Shown here in pieces: positions 25,728-36,155 of a DNA stretch of 64,000 bases. Position 1 is the stretch's first letter; every line of letters starts with the position of its first letter. Below the pieces are notes generated by a model. That model saw only the letters and a program-made list of their open reading frames with translations, had not been told where the DNA came from and made no database searches. Source of the DNA: Lysobacterales bacterium (GTDB lineage Bacteria; Pseudomonadota; Gammaproteobacteria; Xanthomonadales; Xanthomonadaceae); contig JAEKKX010000006.1 of assembly GCA_019510125.1 (NCBI GenBank), forward strand, positions 496,001 through 560,000, written 5' to 3'. The translations under genes and the position numbers were made by a program.

Positions 25728-26573
25728 TCAGCGGTGCCGGTTGATCTCGTCGCGGAGGGCGCGCGCGGCGTTGGCCGCGGCCTCGGCGTAATCGTCGCCG
25801 GACGAGGCGTAGAGGATCGCGCGCGATGAGCTCACGACCAGGCCGGCGCCGTCGCGGGTGCGGGCGTTGGTCACCACCGCCGCCACGTCGCCGCCCTGCG
25901 CGCCGACGCCGGGCACCAGGAACGGCACGTCGCCGACGATCGCGCGCACTTCGCGCAGTTGCTCCGGCCAGGTCGCGCCGACCACCAGCGCGCAGTTGTC
26001 GTTCTCGTTCCAGTCGCGAGCGATCTTCTCGGCCACGTGCTGGTACAGCGGGCGGCCGCTGCCGCACTTGTCGTACAGGACCATGTCCTGCAGGTCGCCG
26101 GCGCCCGGGTTGGAGGTGCGGCACAGGATCACCACGCCCTTGTCGGCGCGGTCGAGGAACGGCTGCACCGAGTCGCGGCCGAGGTAGGGATTCACCGTCA
26201 CCGCGTCGGCGCCGTAGCGGTCGAACGCCTCGCTGGCGTAGTGCTGCGCGGTGCTGCCGATGTCGCCGCGCTTGCTGTCGAGGATCACCGGGATGTCCGG
26301 GTAGCGGAAGCCGATGTGCAGGATCAGCATCCGCAGCGCTTCCTCCGCGTGCGCCGCCGCGAAGTGCGCGATCTGCGGCTTGAACGCGCAGACGTAGGGC
26401 GCGGTGGCGTCGACGATGTCGCGGCAGAAATGGAAGATCGCGTCGGGGTCGTGGGCGAACTTCGCCGGGAACTTCGCCGGTTCCGGGTCGAGGCCGACGC
26501 ACACCAGCGTGTCGGCGTGCGCCCAGCGATCCCGCAGGCGGTCCATGAAGCTGCGCATCGGTTCGGTCGTCAT
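25728..26573 (-). CDS. pyrF: Orotidine 5'-phosphate decarboxylase
   Basis: This is the last step of UMP synthesis, OMP to UMP plus CO2. The 281-aa product is of the longer type-2 subfamily: VCVGLDPEPAKFP at the N-terminus, FKPQIAHFA, the catalytic DSKRGDIGSTAQHYA, VTVNPYLGRDSVQPF, CRTSNPGAGDLQ and PGVGAQGGD near the C-terminus, SSSRAILYAS at the phosphate site. Start ATG 26573 has GGGGACC upstream on the minus strand; a longer frame lacks similarity. Confidence 0.97.
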   Translation of the reverse strand: MTTEPMRSFMDRLRDRWAHADTLVCVGLDPEPAKFPAKFAHDPDAIFHFCRDIVDATAPYVCAFKPQIAHFAAAHAEEALRMLILHIGFRYPDIPVILDSKRGDIGSTAQHYASEAFDRYGADAVTVNPYLGRDSVQPFLDRADKGVVILCRTSNPGAGDLQDMVLYDKCGSGRPLYQHVAEKIARDWNENDNCALVVGATWPEQLREVRAIVGDVPFLVPGVGAQGGDVAAVVTNARTRDGAGLVVSSSRAILYASSGDDYAEAAANAARALRDEINRHR

Positions 26574-26746
26574 GTGGTCCCCGGAAGGCTCATCTTTCCA
26601 AAGTCGGATGTCGGGCGGTAGCGCGCGGCGGCAGGTCGGCGGCGGCGATGGCGCGAATTGTGTGGACGGTCGCGTTCGGGATGCGATGCGTTCCGCGGTC
26701 GCGGTGTCACGGAGCGGTCGCACCCTGCGCACGCCGACTTTCCTTC

Positions 26747-26820
26747 GTCATCCCGGCGCAGGCCGGGATCCCGCTTCCCGCGCCTTCCCGACGCGAGATC
26801 CCCGCGTGCGCGGGGATGAC
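26747..26820. repeat. Pair of palindromic intergenic repeats (GTCATCCC...GGGATC type)
   Basis: GTCATCCCGGCGCAGGCCGG at 26747 and its inverted relative ending CGCGGGGATGAC at 26820 flank about 25 bases. This is a widespread proteobacterial intergenic palindrome. It lies between pyrF and ettA, in the roughly 290-base gap that otherwise holds nothing recognisable. Confidence 0.75.
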
Positions 26821-26864
26821 GGCTCGGCAAGCGCGCCCGCGCGATGCGCGGGCGCGCCGATCCG

Positions 26865-28526
<1,662 letters not shown>

Positions 28527-28703
28527 GGGGGGCTCCGGGCGTTCGCGGCGCCGGCCGGGTCGGCAGGCGGCGTCGCCCTGCGCGGGGGCAGGGCGGGGAT
28601 GGGAGGATCGGAATCGCGGAATTATCGCCGGAATCGGCCCCGCGCCGCCAGTTTCCGGGGCCGGCCGCGCCGGGCTTCGGTGGCCCGGGGGGCGGGCGGG
28701 GGC

Positions 28704-28709
28704 TACAAT
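28704..28709 (+). promoter_or_regulatory. Probable glyA -10 element
   Basis: TACAAT lies 31 bases before the glyA ATG in the roughly 215-base gap shared with the divergent ettA. The -35 region is G/C-only, so the assignment rests on the -10 alone. The same GGCTACAAT context precedes ribH. Confidence 0.4.
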
Positions 28710-28740
28710 TCCGCTTCCCCACGCCGCCCCTGGAGCGCCG

Positions 28741-29991
28741 ATGTTCCCGCGCGATGCCCGCATCGAAGGTTTCGACCCTGAACTGGCCGCTGCGATCGCG
28801 GCGGAGAACCGCCGCCAGGAGGATCACGTCGAGCTGATCGCCTCCGAGAACTACGCCAGCCCGCGGGTGATGGAGGCCCAGGGCAGCCAGCTCACCAACA
28901 AGTACGCCGAAGGCTACCCGGGCAAGCGCTACTACGGCGGCTGCGAGTACGTCGACATCGCCGAGCGGCTGGCGATCGAGCGCTGCAAGCAGTTGTTCGG
29001 TGCCGACTATGCCAACGTGCAGCCGCATTCGGGCTCGCAGGCCAACCAGGCCGTGTATTTCGCGCTGCTGCAGCCGGGCGACACCATCCTCGGCATGTCG
29101 CTGGCGCACGGCGGCCACCTCACCCACGGCGCCAAGGTCAACGCGTCGGGCAAGCTGTTCAACGCCGTGCAGTACGGCGTGGACGACCAGGGCCTGATCG
29201 ACTACGACGAAGTCGAGCGCCTGGCGCTGGAGCACAAGCCGAAGATGGTCGTCGCCGGCTTCTCCGCCTACTCGCAGGTCGTCGACTGGGCGCGCTTCCG
29301 CGCCATCGCCGACAAGGTCGGCGCCTACCTGTTCGTCGACATGGCGCACGTCGCCGGCCTCGTCGCCGCGGGCGTGTATCCGAACCCGGTGCCGTACGCC
29401 GATGTCGTCACCTCGACCACCCACAAGACCCTGCGCGGCCCGCGCGGCGGGATCATCGTCGCGAAGGCCAACGAAGAGCTCGAGAAGAAGCTGCAGTCGA
29501 TCGTCTTCCCGGGCATCCAGGGCGGCCCGCTGATGCACGTCATCGCCGCCAAGGCCGTGGCCTTCAAGGAGGCGCTGCAGCCGGAGTTCAAGACCTACCA
29601 GCAGCAGGTCGTGAAGAACGCGCAGGCGATGGCGAACACGATCATCCAGCGCGGCTACAAGATCGTCTCCGGCGGCACCCGGAACCACCTGATGCTGGTC
29701 GACATGATCGGCAAGGGCATCACCGGCAAGGACGCGGAAGCCGCGCTCGGCCGCGCCCACATCACCGTGAACAAGAACGCGGTGCCGAACGACCCGCAGA
29801 AGCCGTTCGTGACCTCGGGCCTGCGCCTGGGCACCCCGGCGGTGACCACCCGCGGCTACGGCGAGCAGGACTGCATCGACCTGGCGAACTGGATCTGCGA
29901 CGTGCTCGACGCCCCGAACGACGAGGCGGTGATCGCCCGCGTGAAGGCGAACGTCGAGGCGCAGTGCCGGAAGTACCCGGTCTACGGCTGA
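28741..29991 (+). CDS. glyA: Serine hydroxymethyltransferase
   Basis: GlyA interconverts serine and glycine with tetrahydrofolate, the main source of one-carbon units. The 416-aa product contains [64 protein letters not shown] and the PLP lysine in [12 protein letters not shown] (Lys229). The frame is open further upstream, but only ATG 28741 gives the family N-terminus. It is followed by nrdR after a repeat-containing gap, the usual glyA-nrdR-ribD order. Confidence 0.98.
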   Translation: MFPRDARIEGFDPELAAAIAAENRRQEDHVELIASENYASPRVMEAQGSQLTNKYAEGYPGKRYYGGCEYVDIAERLAIERCKQLFGADYANVQPHSGSQANQAVYFALLQPGDTILGMSLAHGGHLTHGAKVNASGKLFNAVQYGVDDQGLIDYDEVERLALEHKPKMVVAGFSAYSQVVDWARFRAIADKVGAYLFVDMAHVAGLVAAGVYPNPVPYADVVTSTTHKTLRGPRGGIIVAKANEELEKKLQSIVFPGIQGGPLMHVIAAKAVAFKEALQPEFKTYQQQVVKNAQAMANTIIQRGYKIVSGGTRNHLMLVDMIGKGITGKDAEAALGRAHITVNKNAVPNDPQKPFVTSGLRLGTPAVTTRGYGEQDCIDLANWICDVLDAPNDEAVIARVKANVEAQCRKYPVYG

Positions 29992-30006
29992 TTCCCCACG
30001 CGTCGC

Positions 30007-30124
30007 AGGGTGGGCGCTGGCCCACCATCGCGACACCGCCGGTCATGGATGCGATGACCGGACCGGTTCCGACCATCGCATTCCCGACCGGACGCATTGC
30101 AACGGTGGGCCAGAGCCCACCCTA
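30007..30124. repeat. Inverted pair of GGTGGGC...GCCCACC palindromes
   Basis: AGGGTGGGCGCTGGCCCACC (30007-30026) and GGTGGGCCAGAGCCCACCCT (from 30104) are each palindromic and together form an inverted pair in the gap between glyA and nrdR. They belong to another REP-like family and could fold into one long stem. Confidence 0.75.
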
Positions 30125-30143
30125 CGGATCCACGAACGAGGCT

Positions 30144-30698
30144 ATGCACTGCCCCTTCTGCCAGCACGAGAACACCCGCGTCATCGATTCGCGCGTCAGC
30201 GAAGACGGCGCGACGATCCGTCGCCGGCGCGAGTGCGAGGCCTGCGGCGAGCGGTTCTCGACCCTGGAAACGATCGAACTCAAGCTGCCGGCGATCATCA
30301 AGTCCGACGGCCGCCGCGAGCATTTCGACGCGCGCAAGCTGCGCCACGGCTTCGACCGCGCGCTGCACAAGCGGCCGGTGTCTGAAGAGCAGATCGAGGC
30401 GGCGGTGCGCGCGGTGGTGCACCAGTTGCGCATGACCACCGAGCGTGAACTGCCGTCGCGCCGGGTCGGCGAGTTCGTGATGGGCGAGCTGCGCAAGCTC
30501 GACCACGTCGCCTTCGTCCGCTTCGCCTCGGTCTACCGCGCGTTCGAGGACGTGGCCGACTTCCGCGAGGAACTCGACCGGCTCGAACGCGACATCCCCG
30601 GCGAGGGCCAGTTGCCGCTGCTGGCCGGCGGCGATGTGGTGCCCTTCGACCGCAATGCGGACCGTCGCGGCGGCGACAAGGACAAAAAGAAGAAGTGA
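30144..30698 (+). CDS. nrdR: Transcriptional repressor NrdR
   Basis: NrdR senses ATP/dATP and represses ribonucleotide reductase genes. The 184-aa product has the zinc ribbon CPFC...CEAC (Cys3, 6, 31, 34), the [10 protein letters not shown] segment and an ATP-cone domain (about 49-139; [29 protein letters not shown]). The lysine-rich tail GGDKDKKKK extends it beyond the usual 150-175 residues. Start MHCPFCQ is the family start; the upstream frame crosses the repeat. Confidence 0.97.
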   Translation: MHCPFCQHENTRVIDSRVSEDGATIRRRRECEACGERFSTLETIELKLPAIIKSDGRREHFDARKLRHGFDRALHKRPVSEEQIEAAVRAVVHQLRMTTERELPSRRVGEFVMGELRKLDHVAFVRFASVYRAFEDVADFREELDRLERDIPGEGQLPLLAGGDVVPFDRNADRRGGDKDKKKK

Positions 30699-30788
30699 GC
30701 GCGACCCTGCGCTGCGTGACGGCCGCGGCATTCGCCGCGCCGGGCGCGATGCCGGACGCAGTGATGCCGAACGTCCAGCGAGGTGACG

Positions 30789-31910
30789 ATGTCCGTGAAT
30801 GAAGGCACGCCGGCGTTCACCGCCGTCGACCACGCGATGATGGCGCAGGCGCTGCGGCTGGCCGAGCGCGGCGCGTACACCACCAAACCCAACCCGATGG
30901 TCGGCTGCGTGATCGCGCAGGGCGACAGCGTCGTCGGCGAAGGCTGGCACCGGCGCGCCGGCGGCCCGCACGCCGAGGTGTTCGCGCTGGAGGCCGCCGG
31001 CGAACGCGCCCGTGGCGCCACCGCCTACGTCACCCTGGAACCCTGCGCGCACACCGGCCGCACCGGCCCGTGCGCCGACGCGCTGATCGCCGCCGGCGTC
31101 GCGCGCGTGGTCGCGGCGATGCGCGACCCGTTCCCGCAGGTCGACGGCGCCGGTTTCGACCGGCTCCGCGCCGCCGGCATCGCGGTCGAGCACGGACTGA
31201 TGGCCGGCCCCGCGCGGCGGCTCAACCACGGCTTCCTGTCGCGCGTCGAGCGCCGGCGTCCGTGGGTGCGGGTGAAGCTCGCGACCAGTCTCGACGGCCG
31301 CACCGCGCTCGCGAACGGCGATTCCAAGTGGATCAGCGGCGAGGCCTCGCGGCGCGACGTGATGCACTGGCGCGCCCGCGCCGGCGCCCTGCTGACCGGC
31401 GCCGGCACCGTGCTGGCCGACGACCCGCGCCTCACCGTGCGTTTCGACCAGGGCGACCCGCCCGATTTCGTGCCGCCGCTGCGGGTGGTGCTCGATCCGG
31501 GGCTGGCGACCGTCGCGCGCAGCCGCATCCGCGAGGGCGACGCGCCGACGCTGTATTTCCACGCCCCCGACGCCAAGCCGCCGCGCGGCGTGGACATCGC
31601 CCGCGCGGCCGTGCCGATCCGCGCCGGTATGCTCGACCTGGCCGCCGTGCTGCAGGCGCTGGCCGCGCGCGAGGTGAACGAGGTCCAGGTCGAGGCCGGC
31701 GCCACGCTGGCCGGGGCGCTGCTGCGCGCGGACCTGGTCGACGAAGTGCTGTTGTACGTCGCGCCGGTCCTGCTCGGCGGCGACGCCCGGCCGCTGTTCG
31801 ACGGGCTGCACATCGAGGACATGCGCCAGCGGCTGTCGCTGCGCGTGGTCGAAACGCGCCGCCTGGGCGACGACCTGCGCCTGCTGCTGCGCCCGGAGCG
31901 CGGCGCATGA
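30789..31910 (+). CDS. ribD: Bifunctional diaminohydroxyphosphoribosylaminopyrimidine deaminase / 5-amino-6-(5-phosphoribosylamino)uracil reductase
   Basis: RibD carries out two consecutive steps of riboflavin synthesis. The 373-aa protein has an N-terminal zinc deaminase domain with HAEVFAL (His61, Glu63) and EPCAHTGRTGPC (Cys86, Cys95), and a C-terminal RibD_C reductase domain (from about 155; VRVKLATSLDGRTALANGDSKWISG). ATG 30789 follows GCGAGG at good spacing; a GTG two codons upstream is also possible. The stop overlaps the methyltransferase start (ATGA). Confidence 0.97.
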   Translation: MSVNEGTPAFTAVDHAMMAQALRLAERGAYTTKPNPMVGCVIAQGDSVVGEGWHRRAGGPHAEVFALEAAGERARGATAYVTLEPCAHTGRTGPCADALIAAGVARVVAAMRDPFPQVDGAGFDRLRAAGIAVEHGLMAGPARRLNHGFLSRVERRRPWVRVKLATSLDGRTALANGDSKWISGEASRRDVMHWRARAGALLTGAGTVLADDPRLTVRFDQGDPPDFVPPLRVVLDPGLATVARSRIREGDAPTLYFHAPDAKPPRGVDIARAAVPIRAGMLDLAAVLQALAAREVNEVQVEAGATLAGALLRADLVDEVLLYVAPVLLGGDARPLFDGLHIEDMRQRLSLRVVETRRLGDDLRLLLRPERGA

Positions 31911-32695
31911 GCGACGCCGGGTTCGCCGACCATTTTTCCACGGTGGCGTCGCGCTACGCCGCCGCGCGCCCGAGCTATCCGCCGGCGCTGTTCGAGTGGA
32001 TCGCCGCGCTCGCGCCCGCCCGCGACCGCGCGTGGGAGGCCGGCTGCGGCAGCGGCCAGGCCACCCAGGGACTGGCGTCGGTGTTCGCCGCGGTGCATGC
32101 GACCGACCCCAGCGCCGCGCAGATCGCGCAGGCGCCGGCGCTGGCCAACGTGCGCTTCGCGACCGAGCCCGGCGAGCGCTGCAGCCTGGCGGACGCCAGC
32201 GTCGACGCCGTCTGCGTCGCCCAGGCGCTGCACTGGTTCGATCGCCCGGCCTTCTTCGCCGAGGCCGCCCGCGTGCTGCGCCCCGGCGGCGTGGTGGTGG
32301 CCTGGGGCTACCAGGACATCGACGTCGGCGATGCGCTGCACGAGGCGGTCGGCGCGTTCTCCGCGCGCATCCGCGATGCGTGGCCGGCGGAGCGCTTCCT
32401 GGTCGATCGCGCCTACGTGGATTTCGCGCCGAGCTTCGCGAAGCCGCCGTTCGCGCCGATCGATCCGCTGAACGACGCCCCGGCGCTGCCCGTGCGCGAG
32501 ATCACGGTCGATTGGCCGCTGGTGCGCCTGCTCGACTATTTCTCCAGCTATTCCGCGGTCAAGCGCTATCGCGAGGCGCACGGCGTCGATCCGGTCGCGC
32601 TGCACGGCTGGGCCATCGCCGCGGCCTGGGGCGATGCGCCGACCCGCCGCCTGCGCTGGCCGCTGTTCGCGCGCGCGGCGCGCCGCGCTGCCTGA
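31907..32695 (+). CDS. Class I SAM-dependent methyltransferase
   Basis: The 262-aa product has the Rossmann SAM motif AWEAGCGSGQATQGL, an acidic post-motif ATDPS, and the Methyltransf_11-type VCVAQALHWFDRPAFFAEAARVLRPGG. Similar proteins are annotated as class I methyltransferases of unknown substrate. It is translationally coupled to ribD but need not serve riboflavin synthesis; the riboswitch lies after it, not before. Confidence 0.85.
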   Translation: MSDAGFADHFSTVASRYAAARPSYPPALFEWIAALAPARDRAWEAGCGSGQATQGLASVFAAVHATDPSAAQIAQAPALANVRFATEPGERCSLADASVDAVCVAQALHWFDRPAFFAEAARVLRPGGVVVAWGYQDIDVGDALHEAVGAFSARIRDAWPAERFLVDRAYVDFAPSFAKPPFAPIDPLNDAPALPVREITVDWPLVRLLDYFSSYSAVKRYREAHGVDPVALHGWAIAAAWGDAPTRRLRWPLFARAARRAA

Positions 32696-32863
32696 CGCCT
32701 CGCCGGGCCCGTTGCAAGCCCGGGTGCACGCCCGCTTTCGCGCCTGTCCCGGCCGGTTCGCCAGCGATGTCGGCGGCGATCCTGCAGGCGGTTGCGGCCC
32801 CGCGCGGCGGGGCGTTCCCCCTGCGGGACACCGCATTCCGCGGGCCCCGGCGGCGCCGGCTGC

Positions 32864-32869
32864 TAGAAT
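32864..32869 (+). promoter_or_regulatory. Possible -10 box of the riboswitch-controlled rib transcript
   Basis: TAGAAT stands about 10 bases before the first conserved riboswitch base, a suitable spacing for transcription to start at the aptamer. The -35 area is G/C-rich and unconvincing. Confidence 0.4.
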
Positions 32870-32875
32870 CGCCGC

Positions 32876-33019
32876 ATCTTCAGGGCGGGGTGGAAGTCCC
32901 CACCGGCGGTAGGCGCGGCGTGGTCCGCGCGAGCCCGCGAGCGCTCCCGGCCCCATCGGGAGGTCAGCAGACCCGGTCGAACGCCGGGGCCGACGGTCAC
33001 AGTCCGGATGCAAGAAGAC
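32876..33019 (+). ncRNA. FMN riboswitch (RFN element)
   Basis: The leader of ribE contains the conserved FMN aptamer blocks in order: AGGGCGGGGTGGAAGTCCCC, ACCGGCGGTA, AGCCCGCGAGC, GGTCAGCAGACC in the variable arm, GGGGCCGACGGT and AGTCCGGATGCAAGAAGA. FMN binding would shut off ribE, ribBA and ribH, most likely by hiding the ribosome site, since the ribE ATG follows at 33088. ribD lies upstream of the element and would escape this control unless it has its own. Confidence 0.96.
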
Positions 33020-33087
33020 GACACGCAGCCGCGCCCGCGCGGTGACTGCGTCGTTCCGCCTTGGACCCACGCAACCCGAGGCGATCC

Positions 33088-33690
33088 ATGTTCACAGGTT
33101 TGATCCAGGCGGTCGGCACGCTGTCGCACCGCGAATCCCGCAGCGGCGACGCGCGGCTGCGCATCGGCGTCGGCGGCCTGCCGTTCGGCGACGTCGCGCT
33201 CGGCGAAAGCATCGCGGTCAACGGCGTCTGCCTCACCGTGATCGAGTTCGACGCGTCCTCGTTCGGCGTCGATGCGTCCACCGAAACGCTGGCGCTGACC
33301 ACCCTGGGCGGCCTCGCGATCGGCGCGCCGGTGAACCTCGAACGCGCGATGCTGCCCACCGACCGCCTCGGCGGGCACCTGGTCAGCGGCCACGTCGACG
33401 GCGTCGGCCGGGTCCTCGACGTGCAGCCGGACGCGCGCGCGCAGCGCTGGCGCTTCTCCGCCCCGGCGGCGCTGTCGAAGTACATCGCGACCAAGGGCTC
33501 GATCTGCGTCGACGGCGTCAGCCTGACCGTGAACGCGGTCGACGCCGCCGGCTTCGAGGTCGCGCTGATCCCGCACACGGTGGCGCACACCGCGTTCTCC
33601 GGGACGCAGGTCGGCGACGCGGTGAACCTGGAAGTCGACCTGGTCGCGCGCTACGTCGAGCGCCTGCTGGCGGCGAGGGACGCGGCATGA
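33088..33690 (+). CDS. ribE: Riboflavin synthase alpha chain
   Basis: RibE dismutates two 6,7-dimethyl-8-ribityllumazines to riboflavin. The 200-aa product has two lumazine-binding repeats (1-95 and 96-195): [38 protein letters not shown] and [25 protein letters not shown]. Start MFTGLIQ is the family start. Its stop overlaps ribBA (ATGA). Confidence 0.97.
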   Translation: MFTGLIQAVGTLSHRESRSGDARLRIGVGGLPFGDVALGESIAVNGVCLTVIEFDASSFGVDASTETLALTTLGGLAIGAPVNLERAMLPTDRLGGHLVSGHVDGVGRVLDVQPDARAQRWRFSAPAALSKYIATKGSICVDGVSLTVNAVDAAGFEVALIPHTVAHTAFSGTQVGDAVNLEVDLVARYVERLLAARDAA

Positions 33691-34781
33691 GCTTCGCCAC
33701 GATTCCCGAACTGCTGGACGAACTGCGCGCCGGCCGCATGGTGGTCATCGTCGACGACGAGGACCGCGAGAACGAAGGCGACCTGATCATGGCCGCCGAG
33801 CTGGTGCGGCCGCAGGACATCAACTTCATGGTCACCCACGCGCGCGGGCTGGTGTGCCTGTCGCTGACCCGCGAGCGCTGCCGCCAGCTCGGCCTGCCGC
33901 CGATGGTGCGCGACAACACCTCGCCGCACCACACCAACTTCACCGTGAGCATCGAGGCCGCGGAAGGCGTGACCACCGGCATCAGCGCCTACGACCGCGC
34001 CCACACCGTGCGCACCGCGGTGCGCCCCGACGCCCGGCCGCACGACCTGTCGCAGCCGGGCCACATCTTCCCGCTGATGGCGCAGCCCGGCGGCGTGCTC
34101 ACCCGCGCCGGCCACACCGAGGCGGCCAGCGACCTGTCGCTGCTGGCCGGCTTCGAGCCCGCCGGCGTGCTGGTCGAGATCCTCAACGCCGACGGCACCA
34201 TGGCGCGGCGGCCGGAGCTGGAGGTGTTCGCCCGCGAGCACGGGCTGAAGATGGGCTCGATCGAGGCGCTGATCCGCCATCGCCTCGCCACCGAGCACAC
34301 GGTCGAGCGGGTCGACGTGCGCGAGATCGAGACCGAGCACGGCCCGTTCCGCCTGCACACCTACCGCGACCGCATCGGCCACGGCCTGCATTTCGCGCTG
34401 CTGCGCGGCGACCCCGACGCGGCGACCCCGACCCTGGTCCGCGTCCACATGCAGAACCCGCTGGCCGACGCGCTGCACTGGCGCCGCCCCGACTTCGGCC
34501 CGGCGGTGGGCGACGTGCTGGCGCGGATCGCCGCCGAGGGCCGCGGCGCGCTGGTGCTGCTGGGCGAGCCGCAGGGCGCGGACGCGCTGCTGGCGCGGAT
34601 CCGCGAGCAGCCGGAGCCCGCCGCCCGCGGCGGCGCGACCGCCGAATGGCGCCGCAACGGCGCCGGCAGCCAGATCCTGGCCGACCTCGGCCTCGGCCGG
34701 CTGCGGGTCCTGGGCACCCCGCGCAAGCAGATCGGCCTGGCCGGCTTCGGGCTGGAAGTCGTGGAGTACGTCGCGCTCTGA
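33687..34781 (+). CDS. ribBA: 3,4-dihydroxy-2-butanone-4-phosphate synthase with degenerate GTP cyclohydrolase II domain
   Basis: The 364-aa product has a complete RibB domain (1-205: [70 protein letters not shown]) that makes the four-carbon unit of lumazine. The C-terminal half (about 210-364) has the GTP cyclohydrolase II fold ([10 protein letters not shown]). The zinc-cysteine segment usually HSECLTGDVFGS..CDCG reads [20 protein letters not shown], with no Cys, and the catalytic RQEGRGIGL-type stretch is missing. The second activity is therefore probably lost, as in other proteins with a RibB plus inactive RibA domain, and another RibA should exist elsewhere. Confidence 0.94.
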   Translation: MSFATIPELLDELRAGRMVVIVDDEDRENEGDLIMAAELVRPQDINFMVTHARGLVCLSLTRERCRQLGLPPMVRDNTSPHHTNFTVSIEAAEGVTTGISAYDRAHTVRTAVRPDARPHDLSQPGHIFPLMAQPGGVLTRAGHTEAASDLSLLAGFEPAGVLVEILNADGTMARRPELEVFAREHGLKMGSIEALIRHRLATEHTVERVDVREIETEHGPFRLHTYRDRIGHGLHFALLRGDPDAATPTLVRVHMQNPLADALHWRRPDFGPAVGDVLARIAAEGRGALVLLGEPQGADALLARIREQPEPAARGGATAEWRRNGAGSQILADLGLGRLRVLGTPRKQIGLAGFGLEVVEYVAL

Positions 34782-34826
34782 GCGGGGCAGGCTGGCGTCC
34801 GCTGCGGGCGCCGACCGCCGTCCGGC

Positions 34827-34832
34827 TACAAT
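34827..34832 (+). promoter_or_regulatory. Possible ribH -10 box
   Basis: TACAAT, in the same GGCTACAAT context as before glyA, lies 33 bases before the ribH ATG, suggesting a secondary promoter downstream of the riboswitch-controlled genes. Confidence 0.35.
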
Positions 34833-34864
34833 GGCCGGCCCCGACCGCGCGTCCGAGTCCCCGC

Positions 34865-35332
34865 ATGCCCCATTTCGAAGGCGATCTGCGCGCCCCCGCC
34901 GGCGCCCGCTTCGCGATCCTCGCCAGCCGCTGGAACCCGCGCGTGACCGAGCAACTGGTCGCCGGCGCCCGGCAGGCGTTCGTCGCCAACGGCGTCGCCG
35001 AGGACGCGCTGGACGTGATCCGCGTGCCCGGCGCGTGGGAACTGCCGATCACCGCCGCGCGCCTCGCCGCCGCCGGCGGCCACGCCGGCATCGTCGCCCT
35101 CGGCTGCGTCGTCCGTGGCGACACCCGCCACTACGAACAGGTCGCCGACGGCTGTTCCGAGGCGCTGATGCGCGTCGCCCTCGACTTCGGCCTGCCGGTC
35201 GCCAACGGCGTGCTCGCCGTGGACCGCTACGAGGACGCCGAGGCCCGCGCCGGCGGCAGCCACGGCAACAAGGGCGAGGAAGCGGCGCTGGTCGCGATCG
35301 AGATGGCGAACCTGCTGGAGAAGCTGGCATGA
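34865..35332 (+). CDS. ribH: 6,7-dimethyl-8-ribityllumazine synthase
   Basis: RibH condenses the butanone phosphate with the ribitylaminouracil to lumazine. The 155-aa product has [54 protein letters not shown] (catalytic His region) and [28 protein letters not shown]. The stop codon overlaps an ATG that opens a duplicated nusB-like leader. Confidence 0.97.
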   Translation: MPHFEGDLRAPAGARFAILASRWNPRVTEQLVAGARQAFVANGVAEDALDVIRVPGAWELPITAARLAAAGGHAGIVALGCVVRGDTRHYEQVADGCSEALMRVALDFGLPVANGVLAVDRYEDAEARAGGSHGNKGEEAALVAIEMANLLEKLA

Positions 35333-35439
35333 GCAAGCATCATCGCCGTCAGGACGGCGTCGATCCCGCGGTTCCGCGACCGTGCGGCGCACGGCCGCGT
35401 GCGAGCCGTCCCTGGCCCACCACGGAGGTTTCGCCATGA
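35329..35439 (+). CDS. 36-codon ORF from duplication of the nusB 5' end
   Basis: ATG 35329 (overlapping the ribH stop as ATGA) opens [15 protein letters not shown], nearly the same as the nusB N-terminus [16 protein letters not shown]. The reading frame then diverges and stops at 35439, overlapping the true nusB ATG (again ATGA). It appears to be a remnant of an old nusB start after tandem duplication of about 45 bases; it may still couple translation of nusB to ribH. Confidence 0.6.
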   Translation: MSKHHRRQDGVDPAVPRPCGARPRASRPWPTTEVSP

Positions 35440-35906
35440 GCAAGCCGCATCATCGCCGTCAGGACGGCGTCGACCCGGTGCTGCGCACCCGCGCCCGCCG
35501 CCGCGCGCTGCAGGCCGTCTACGCCTGGCAGATCTCCGGCGCCAGCGCCCGCGACATCGTCACCCAGTTCGCCCACGAGCAGGCGCGCGAGATCGCCGAT
35601 CTCGCGTACTTCGAGGACCTCGTCCACGGCGTCGAAACCCACCTCGAAAGCCTCGACGCCGCGCTCGCGCCGCACCTCGACCGCGGCATCGACGAGGTCG
35701 ATCCGATCGAACGCGCCGCGCTGCGCATCGCCGCCTACGAATTCGCCCGCCGCCAGGACGTGCCGTACCGCGTCGTCATCAACGAGGCGCTGGAGTCGGT
35801 CAAGCGCTTCGGCTCCGAGCACGGCCACACCTACGTCAACGGCGTGCTGGATCATCTCGCCGCCGAGCTGCGCGCGGTGGAGATGCGGTCGACGAAAGGC
35901 AAGTAA
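35436..35906 (+). CDS. nusB: Transcription antitermination factor NusB
   Basis: NusB binds boxA RNA with S10 and supports rRNA antitermination. The 156-aa all-helical product contains RARRRALQAVYAWQISG, LDRGIDEVDPIERAALRIAAYEFA, VPYRVVINEALESVKRFGSEHGHTYVNGVLDHLA. ATG 35436 follows CACGGAGG. nusB after ribH is the common order; thiL comes later, after the RiPP locus. Confidence 0.97.
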   Translation: MSKPHHRRQDGVDPVLRTRARRRALQAVYAWQISGASARDIVTQFAHEQAREIADLAYFEDLVHGVETHLESLDAALAPHLDRGIDEVDPIERAALRIAAYEFARRQDVPYRVVINEALESVKRFGSEHGHTYVNGVLDHLAAELRAVEMRSTKGK

Positions 35907-35998
35907 GCCGCGCGCGCGGCGCGATGCGGGTTCGGCCGGCACGCCCTGCCTTCCGGCCGCCGGCGCCGAACCGCGCGACGTCCGAGCGCGCCATGCCT

Positions 35999-36069
35999 CG
36001 GTAGAGCGGCCTTCAGGCCGCTGCCTGGCGGGTGACGACAGGAGCAGCGGCCTGAAGGCCGCTCTACCG
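35999..36069. repeat. Inverted pair of the GGTAGAGCGGCCTTCAGGCC element
   Basis: CGGTAGAGCGGCCTTCAGGCC at 35999 and its reverse complement ending at 36069 enclose about 25 bases. It is the same family as 25593-25690. It sits between convergent nusB and the ATP-grasp gene and can form a strong hairpin for both strands. The rest of the 249-base gap shows nothing else. Confidence 0.8.
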
Positions 36070-36155
36070 GAGGGTTCGGGGATTTCGGGCAGAGCAGGGT
36101 GGCTGCGGCGCGCCCTAGCCGCCGCCTGGACGGGCCGCCATCGGGCGGCCGGACG

